DNA from: Channallabes apus
Lineage: Eukaryota; Chordata; Actinopteri; Siluriformes; Clariidae
DNA: 64,000 nt
Direction of reading: 5' to 3'
Assembly (NCBI GenBank): GCA_030522415.1
Contig: CM060130.1
Location: 21,650,965 to 21,714,964 of the forward strand
In this document: positions 57,876-64,000 of the stretch, piece after piece
Numbering within the stretch: the stretch's first letter is position 1
How the letters are laid out: the number at the start of each line of letters is the position of its first letter
Made by a program: the position numbers and the translations under genes
The notes under the pieces: generated by a model
What the model was told of the DNA's origin: nothing
Seen by the model: only the letters and a program-made list of their open reading frames with translations
Databases searched by the model: none

Positions 57876-58226
57876 ATATCAAGTTGTTTTTTTTAACAAA
57901 TAACAAATATGCATGAGAAAAATAAAAAATTAGGAAGCGGCAAATAATGTTTTACAGCATTGTATATTTTAGAAAATAGTATTTTCCAATAAATCACAAG
58001 ATATTTCTGTTCCTTAAGGGGAACTAGCGGTATATTAGCACAATGCTACATTATACAGATTTACTGTGTGTGATGACTGATTGTTGTCTAGTTTTCCTCT
58101 TTTTTATTAAGACACACATCAGCTGTGTTTTAACCAGAGTAACAGTTACTTTCACATTTTCACATGAAACAATTCACATTCATAATCATGTATTAAATCT
58201 TCACTCTCTATTATTTACTTTCACAG

Positions 58227-58239
58227 GTAAAACTCTTCG
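58227..58239 (+). CDS. Microexon B3 (13 nt)
   Basis: The acceptor ttatttactttcacag is followed by GTAAAACTCTTCG and the donor gtgagtataaag. It reads V-K-L-F plus one base. The surrounding 0.3 kb is nearly identical to that at B1 (14240-14580). Confidence 0.5.
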
Positions 58240-58599
58240 GTGAGTATAAAGTCTTTTCTCTGATAGTGATGTGTTGATGCTGCATGAATAATATATTTAT
58301 TGTACAGATGAAATAGATTGGACTGTGCTGTGTGTTCAGACTGCAATAGCACATAGATATATGAGCATCATGAGCATAGTGTAGTGAACACAACAGACTG
58401 TGATCGCTGGCAGAACATTCATCATGCTGTTGTCTAGTTTATCATTAGTGTTCTACACACACACACATCTGACCTACACACTGATACTGAAATTTAGAGA
58501 TCAAAGGCACAGATAGAAAAGTAGAAAAGACGAGTAAAGAGCTCGAGGAGAGAGAAACTTTCATACAGAAGAGCTTGTGACAGAAACAGATGAATAAAG

Positions 58600-59090
58600 C
58601 TCAGTTTAGACGTCTTCACTCTCTTAGTTTCTCAGACTCGTGTCTTTAATGAACTTTCTCCTCTATGATGAGACTCTCGAACTGAACAGTGAGTAGAAAT
58701 GAACAGCAGCAGTGAGTGTTTGCTTCACACACGGCAACATGATCACATTATTACTGTATAGTGGATTTATTTATGAAAAACTACAATCATGTGTTATATG
58801 TGATTATAGCGTGTGAGGCTTTATGATGATTGTAGGTGATTATGTAGAGAATAACACAACAGATTCTGCTGTTATATGACAATAATGCATGAGTGTGTAA
58901 TTAAATAATCATGATGCTCAGCGCTGTAACTTCATATGGAGTGTTTTATTCAACAGTTGATCACAGATATGTTACTGCACTGAGAAAACACACTGCATGA
59001 AGTATTTCACTCTCTAAATATAAACTATTTATACTGACTGTGTATCTATTGTTATATTTAATAAAAAGTCTTACAACTGGAGCTGAACAT
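58600..59090. other. Intronic sequence, no exon supported
   Basis: Between microexons B3 and A4. A tract ttagtttctcag followed by 53 bases and gtgagtag (58631-58690) looks splice-flanked, but 53 nt would break the frame set by the microexons. Confidence 0.4.
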
Positions 59091-59204
59091 GTTTGTACTG
59101 AAAGCACAGAGTGAAGATTGTTTAGCAGATATTCTGACTATTTGTTCATTGTATATTATCTTACTTTACATCTCTCTCTACATCTCTACATCTGTTTTAC
59201 ACAG

Positions 59205-59218
59205 AATCATCCTCATCA
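59205..59218 (+). CDS. Microexon A4 (14 nt)
   Basis: The acceptor ctgttttacacag is followed by AATCATCCTCATCA and the donor gtgagtaaacaat. Joined to the last base of B3 it reads E-S-S-S-S. It is the most diverged A copy, and its donor is gtgagt rather than gtaagt. No B partner is seen before the Rex3-like insertion or in the remaining right edge. Confidence 0.45.
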
Positions 59219-59986
59219 GTGAGTAAACAATCTAATTTCACACTACTTGTAAAGACGGATTGTCACATTTAATAGAATTTAATTTAGGGATCAAATATAA
59301 ACACATACAATATTTTCAAAACATGTTTATATTAGGGACTCTGACCCGTAAGTGAGATTCCACTTCAATTAGTATTCTTCGTACTGTACCCACAATGCAC
59401 CCGTATGTCACCGTACTGGAGTAATGCATCTCATGGGTACTCTATCAGATTGGAATCTGTAGAGGACCGCAAGCATGGTGGGCTGTGGGTCACTGGGTGT
59501 TAAGGTGCCTTTTGATTTTTTCAGTGGTTTTGGCTGCATTGACTTTTTTATGGGATTAGACAGGCTGGCATTTGGTCCTTGCCGTCACGAGTTTATTAGA
59601 GTGTAAGAGTATAAGAGTTGCTAATCAGTGTTAATTTGTTAATGTTTGGACTGATTTAGTGTAGTTTACTGGTGTAGATTTGTGTAACATTTATTAATTC
59701 ATTTATTTTTCAACATAACAAAAAAACAAACCAAAAAAATTTGACAGCATTTATTTGACATAAATTTTGTGTTGAGTAAAAGTAAAATACTGTACCTCCT
59801 GTAAAATATTACTCCAGTAAAAGTAGAAGTTCTCCATTTACATTTGAGTAAAAGTACAAAAGGAGTCACCTCCAAATGTACTCAAGTATCCAATGTTAAA
59901 ATACATCTTATGCCTATTATGTTTCTATTATTATTATTATTACTCGATTCTTATTCTATATGTTCAATTAATATATTTTATGTCAG

Positions 59987-61877
59987 GAGTCTTACCGGGC
60001 CTTTTTGGCTGATGGCACTCCGGAGGCAGCTGATAGGTACCGGCAGGCCAAGCGGAATGCAGCTTCGGTGGTTGCTGAGGCAAAAACCCGGGCGTGGGAG
60101 GAGTTTGGGGAGGCCATGGAGAATGACTTCCAGATGGCTTCGAAGAGATTCTGGTCAACCATCCGGCGTCTCAGGAGGGGAAATCAGTGCACGGTCAACA
60201 CAGTGTATAGTGGAGATGGTGCGCTGCTGACCTCGACTTGGAACGTTGTGGGTCGGTGGGGGGAGTACTTTGAAGACCTCCTTAATTCCACCAACATGCC
60301 TTCCGATGAGGAAGCAGAGTCTGGGGACATAGAGGTGGACTCTTCCATCTCTGGGGCTGAGGTCGCCGAAGTGATCAAAAGGCTCCGTGGTGGCGGGGCC
60401 CCGGGGGTGGATGAGATCCGCCCGGAGTTCCTCAAGGCTCTGGATGTTGTAGGGCTGTCATGGTTGACACGTCTATGCAACATTGCATGGACATCGGGGA
60501 CAGCGCCTCTGGACTGGCAAACTGGGGTGGTGGTCCCCCTCTTCAAGAAGGGGGACCGGAGAGTGTGTTCCAACTACAGAGGGATCACACTCCTCAGCCT
60601 CCCCGGGAAAGTCTTTTCAGGGGTCCTGGAAAGGAGGGTCCGTCGGATAGTCGAACCTCGGATTCAGGAGGAGCAGTGTGGTTTTCATCCAGGTCGCGGA
60701 ACAGTGGACCAGCTCTACACCCTTAGCAGGGTCCTGGAGGGGGCATGGGAGTTTGCCCAACCAGTCTACATGTGCTTTGTGGACTTGGAGAAGGCATTCG
60801 ACCATGTCCCTCGGGGAGTCCTGTGGGGGGTACTCCGGGAGTATGGGATATCGGTTTCCCTGTTAAGGGCTGTCCGGTCCCTGTACAACCGGTGTCGGAG
60901 CTTGGTCCGCATTGCCGGTAGTAAGTCGGACCTATTTCCGGGGGGGGGGGGGGGGGGTAGGACTCCGACAGGGCTGCCCTTTGTCACCAATCCTGTTCAT
61001 AATTTTTATGGACAGGATTTCTAGGCGCAGTCAGGGCGTTGAGGGGGTACAGTTTGGTGGGCTCAGGATTGGGTCACTGCTTTTCGCAGATGACGTTATT
61101 CTGTTGGCCTCATCATCCTGCGACCTACAGCTCTCACTGGATCAGTTCAAAGCCGAGTGTGAAGCGGCTGGGATGAGAATCAGCACCTCCAAATCTGAGG
61201 CCATGGTCCTCAGCCGGAAAAGGGTGGAGTGCCCTCTCAGGGTTGGGAGTGAGACCCTGCCCCAAGTGGAGGAGTTTAAGTATCTCGGGGTCTTGTTCAC
61301 GAGTGAGGGTAAAATGGAACGGAAGATCCACAGGTGGATCGGGGCAGCGTCTGCAGTGATGCGGGCTCTGTATCAGTCCGTCGTGGTGAAGAAGGAGCTG
61401 AGCCAAAAGGCAAAGCTCTCAATTTACCGGTCGATCTACGTTTCTACCCTCACCTATGGTCATGAGCTGTGGGTAGTGACCGAAAGAACAGGATTGCGAA
61501 TACAAGCGGCCGAAATAAGTTTCCTCCGCAGGGTGTCTGGGGTCTCCCTTAGAGATAGGGTGCGAAGCTCAGTCATCCGGGAGGGGCTCAGAGTAGAGCC
61601 GCTGCTCCTCCGCATCGAGAGGAGCCAGATGAGGTGGCTTGGGCATCTATTTAGGATGCCCCCTGGATGCCTCCCTTGTGAGGTGTTCCGGACAAGCCCC
61701 ACCGGAAAGAGACCCCGGGGAAGACCCAGGCTGGCCTGGGAACGCCTTGGGATCCCCCCGGAAGAGCTGGAAGAAGTGGCCAGGGAGAGGGAAGTCTGGG
61801 CATCCCTGCTGAAGCTGCTGCCCCGGCGACCCGACCTCGGATAAGCGGAAGAAGATGGATGGATGGATGGATGGATC
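59987..61877 (+). mobile_element. Rex3-like (RTE) LINE, 5'-truncated
   Basis: 1.9 kb flanked by a perfect 11-bp duplication ttttatgtcag (59976-59986 and 61878-61888). The 3' end is ggataagcggaagaagatgg followed by (GATG)n repeats, the hallmark of Rex3/RTE tails. The 5' end falls inside the coding region, so the endonuclease is missing. The clean duplication and near-open reading frames suggest a fairly recent insertion into the intron after microexon A4. Confidence 0.9.
59990..61844 (+). pseudogene. Rex3-like reverse transcriptase, frameshifted
   Basis: The first frame (to about 60950) has the pre-RT linker and RT fingers and palm: GGGAPGVDEIRPEFLKA, NYRGITLLSLPGKVFS, EEQCGFHPGRGTVDQ, FVDLEKAFDHVPR. 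At 60942-60957 a G run of about 17 shifts the frame. The second frame continues with GLRQGCPLSPILF, SLLFADDVILLA (catalytic Asp pair near 61088), EFKYLGVLFTSEGK, the C-terminal MRWLGHLFRMP and RPRGRPRLAWERLG. Apart from this slip and the missing N-terminus the domain is complete. Confidence 0.9.
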
Positions 61878-61888
61878 TTTTATGTCAG

Positions 61889-63880
61889 TCTGGGCAGAAA
61901 GATGTGTTAATATAAGATCTTTACATCAGTCTGACACTGGTGTTCATTAACATCATCATGATTGGTCAACATTCAGGTCAGTCCTTTCTATTAGGAAGGT
62001 CTGAGTGGATTTATGAAAAGACAAAACATTTGTTTCAAGATTTTTTAAACTTAACATCTCTACACATGGCCACCATGTTTTCTTTAAAAAGTTAAACTAA
62101 ATATTCCAGGTATCAGTCACCCACTGATGATTATTGAATGACGTTTCATGTGTTCGGTGTATAATAGATACTGAGACACAGTTTGATAGTTTTGCGAAGG
62201 TTGTGACAACAGCTGAATTTGTGGAAATGTCTCATTTGGTTACAGCAAAACTCCTTCCACCTGCCAACTGTTTTTTTAGCATCAGATTAATTAAACATTT
62301 CATTTACTCAAGTCCAAGTAAACACTTTTACAGCAAAAACACAATAAACGTCATTTTTTGTGGGATGTGGGAGGATGGCATCTCCCCTGTTGAAAAAAAA
62401 AATGACTAAAACCATCCCCTCTGTAAAACCACCATCCCCCAACCATCCCCTTAAACTAATAATGCTGTGTGTAGATGCGGTCATATTATTTCACCAGTTT
62501 TGACGCGTAGCTATGGTTTAAAGTTTCACTCACACGACAGAAGTCCGATCTCTTTGTCTCTTGTAGTTTATTTTGTCAGCATCAAAGAATCAACACTTCA
62601 TACAGTCGTCTTGAGTAAATCCACTGTGATTACAGACACCAGTTGCTGCATCTTGCAAATCTCTGACTTTTACAACAACCTGTTTGCTGTATCTTGTAAA
62701 TTACAGTCTTAGCTTACGAATATAACAACACTCTTGCTGTATATATCTACTTACGTTAGCTTACGGTTACAACAACCTAGTTGCTGTATCTTACATTCTT
62801 AGCTTACCGGGCTTACGGTCAAAAGCTTGTGTTTCCGTAGCCTTCCACATCTAGACTGAACTCTGTTTCATATCACAGTCACACAAATGCATGTAATAGT
62901 AGAATGACATCACAGACCAACTTACGATTGTCAACTTATGATGCATGACTAAGAAATATAAAGCTTATGGCTTATGTAACACACTTAATGCTTAATGCTT
63001 TACTAATGAATAGAGCAAGGTAGAATAAATGAAATAACAGCAACTAAAATAAAATAAAATAAACACAACAAATTCATAACAAGTGCGATATGGCACTTAC
63101 ACTGTGTATTATGTAAAATTAGTCATGAAAATGAAATATCAAAACTCTCTACATATGCGTCATATTTGCATCATTTTCCACGCTGTTTGCATTTTCGCAA
63201 CGGCCAAGAGAACAGTTCAACCACAACTTTTGACATATTTTTTTTTAAAAAGAGTGAAAACTGAAGGTATGAATCATACGCACAAATCCTCTCAGCAGAA
63301 CCGCAATGGAAATGAAGCAACACAGGATTTTTATAAATGATTGACAGCTTTAATGATTATAAAAGATGTGTTATTTACCTAATTTGCGCAAATTTATTCT
63401 CAATTTAAAGAAGAGTTTGTTTTTTTTCATTAGACTTTGTGGCTTCACCTACATGCATAGGTACAAAAGGGTCAAAAATAGATTTTTAAATGCCATAATA
63501 GTAATTTGATGATTTGTGAGAGAGAGAGAATTTGATTTTAAACACACTTTATTTAGGAAATAATACTTACATATTTACCCTTATTTGTGTCAGGTGTTAT
63601 TTATCTGTCTGTCTGTCTGTCTGTCAACAAAATCTCTTTTTTCCAGTTTTTGTTTTTTGTCCACCGCAGTTCTATTTACACTTTGTGGTTTAGTTCAACA
63701 GTTTTTTTGCAGTTCTTTTAACGTTACGTCTTTCTCAGTTTTAGACAGCTGTACAAAGAGGTTTACTTGCCCCTTGATATCTACAGGTGTGTGCGTGTGT
63801 GCTGTGCTGCACCTGGCTTCTTCACTCTTCCGTGCTGTGATGCTCTGTCAGTCTGACTTCGGGTTTTTCAATTATGAATT
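61889..63880. other. No gene recognised
   Basis: Anonymous sequence with a weak repeat of the gtatcttgcaaat / tgctgtatctt motif at 62640-62790. A segment at 62985-63100 resembles 30834-30905, and a CTGT tract lies at 63605-63624. No exons with convincing splice signals were found. Confidence 0.5.
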
Positions 63881-63885
63881 GGTTC

Positions 63886-63929
63886 CATGGCGGATGTCTC
63901 CTCCCTTTTTGGAGGAGACATCTGCCATG
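63886..63929. repeat. 19-bp stem, 6-base loop hairpin
   Basis: 63886-63904 and 63911-63929 are reverse complements at 18 of 19 positions around the loop cttttt. The stem is GC-rich for this window (ggatgtctcctcc core). Confidence 0.9.
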
Positions 63930-64000
63930 TTTGTAGTGTTGTCTTTCCGTGTCTGTGGTGGTGTGCTGATCTGTGGCTGCTGTGTTTCGGTGCAGACATT

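Noticed and set aside
58632..58684. Splice-flanked 53-base block between B3 and A4
   Set aside because: Its length breaks the reading phase of the neighbouring microexons, and there is no second copy to support it.

Overview
The window reads as teleost fish nuclear DNA: AT-rich, intron-like, and packed with fish-type transposable elements (Rex1-like, Rex3-like and L2 LINEs, Tc1, hAT, Tigger-like and Merlin-like DNA transposons, Ty3/gypsy, and a tRNA-derived SINE). Conventional host coding sequence is nearly absent. The species cannot be fixed from the sequence.

Host layer. From about 13.2 kb to the right edge, the + strand carries what looks like the inside of one gene. There is a candidate 64-nt exon (13205-13268), followed by an alternating series of 14-nt and 13-nt candidate microexons: 13979 (14), 14473 (13), 28718 (14), 33692 (13), 46183 (14), 58227 (13) and 59205 (14). 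Each sits at the same place in a tandemly duplicated intron unit of about 1 kb, with conserved acceptor and donor sequences. The flanking introns are almost identical between copies, while the 13-nt exons are as different as random sequence. The gene family is not recognised.

Transposon layer. 1-13 kb holds gypsy remains, an L2 ORF1 fragment, a broken Rex1-like LINE with a threefold tandem 329-bp 3' UTR repeat, and a composite inverted-repeat element with an 85-bp tandem array. 14.6-28.3 kb is one Tc1 copy that has received a Tigger-like element, a hAT (itself hit by a second Tc1, which is hit by an L2 tail and an intact Rex1-like LINE), and a 5.2-kb L2. 28.7-33.5 kb holds an L2 scrap, a hAT with a perfect 8-bp target duplication, and a second Tigger-like element. 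34.0-46.0 kb is a foldback element split by an L2 LINE, which is split by a 7.1-kb Merlin-like transposon. 46.3-58 kb holds an L2 tail split by a decayed gypsy, a SINE, a third Tigger-like copy, a Tc1 remnant and a solo LTR. 60.0-61.9 kb is a 5'-truncated Rex3-like LINE. The last 2 kb is anonymous, with one strong hairpin.

Most notable coding content. (1) The Merlin-like transposon (about 35215-42350) has 0.6-kb terminal inverted repeats, an apparently intact four-exon 323-codon transposase on the minus strand with a D-D-E triad, and a divergently transcribed four-exon gene on the plus strand resembling CCDC106, with a one-base disturbance in its first exon. (2) The Rex1-like LINE at 19.3-22.2 kb keeps an uninterrupted 961-codon endonuclease-reverse transcriptase. 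All other retroelement genes are broken.
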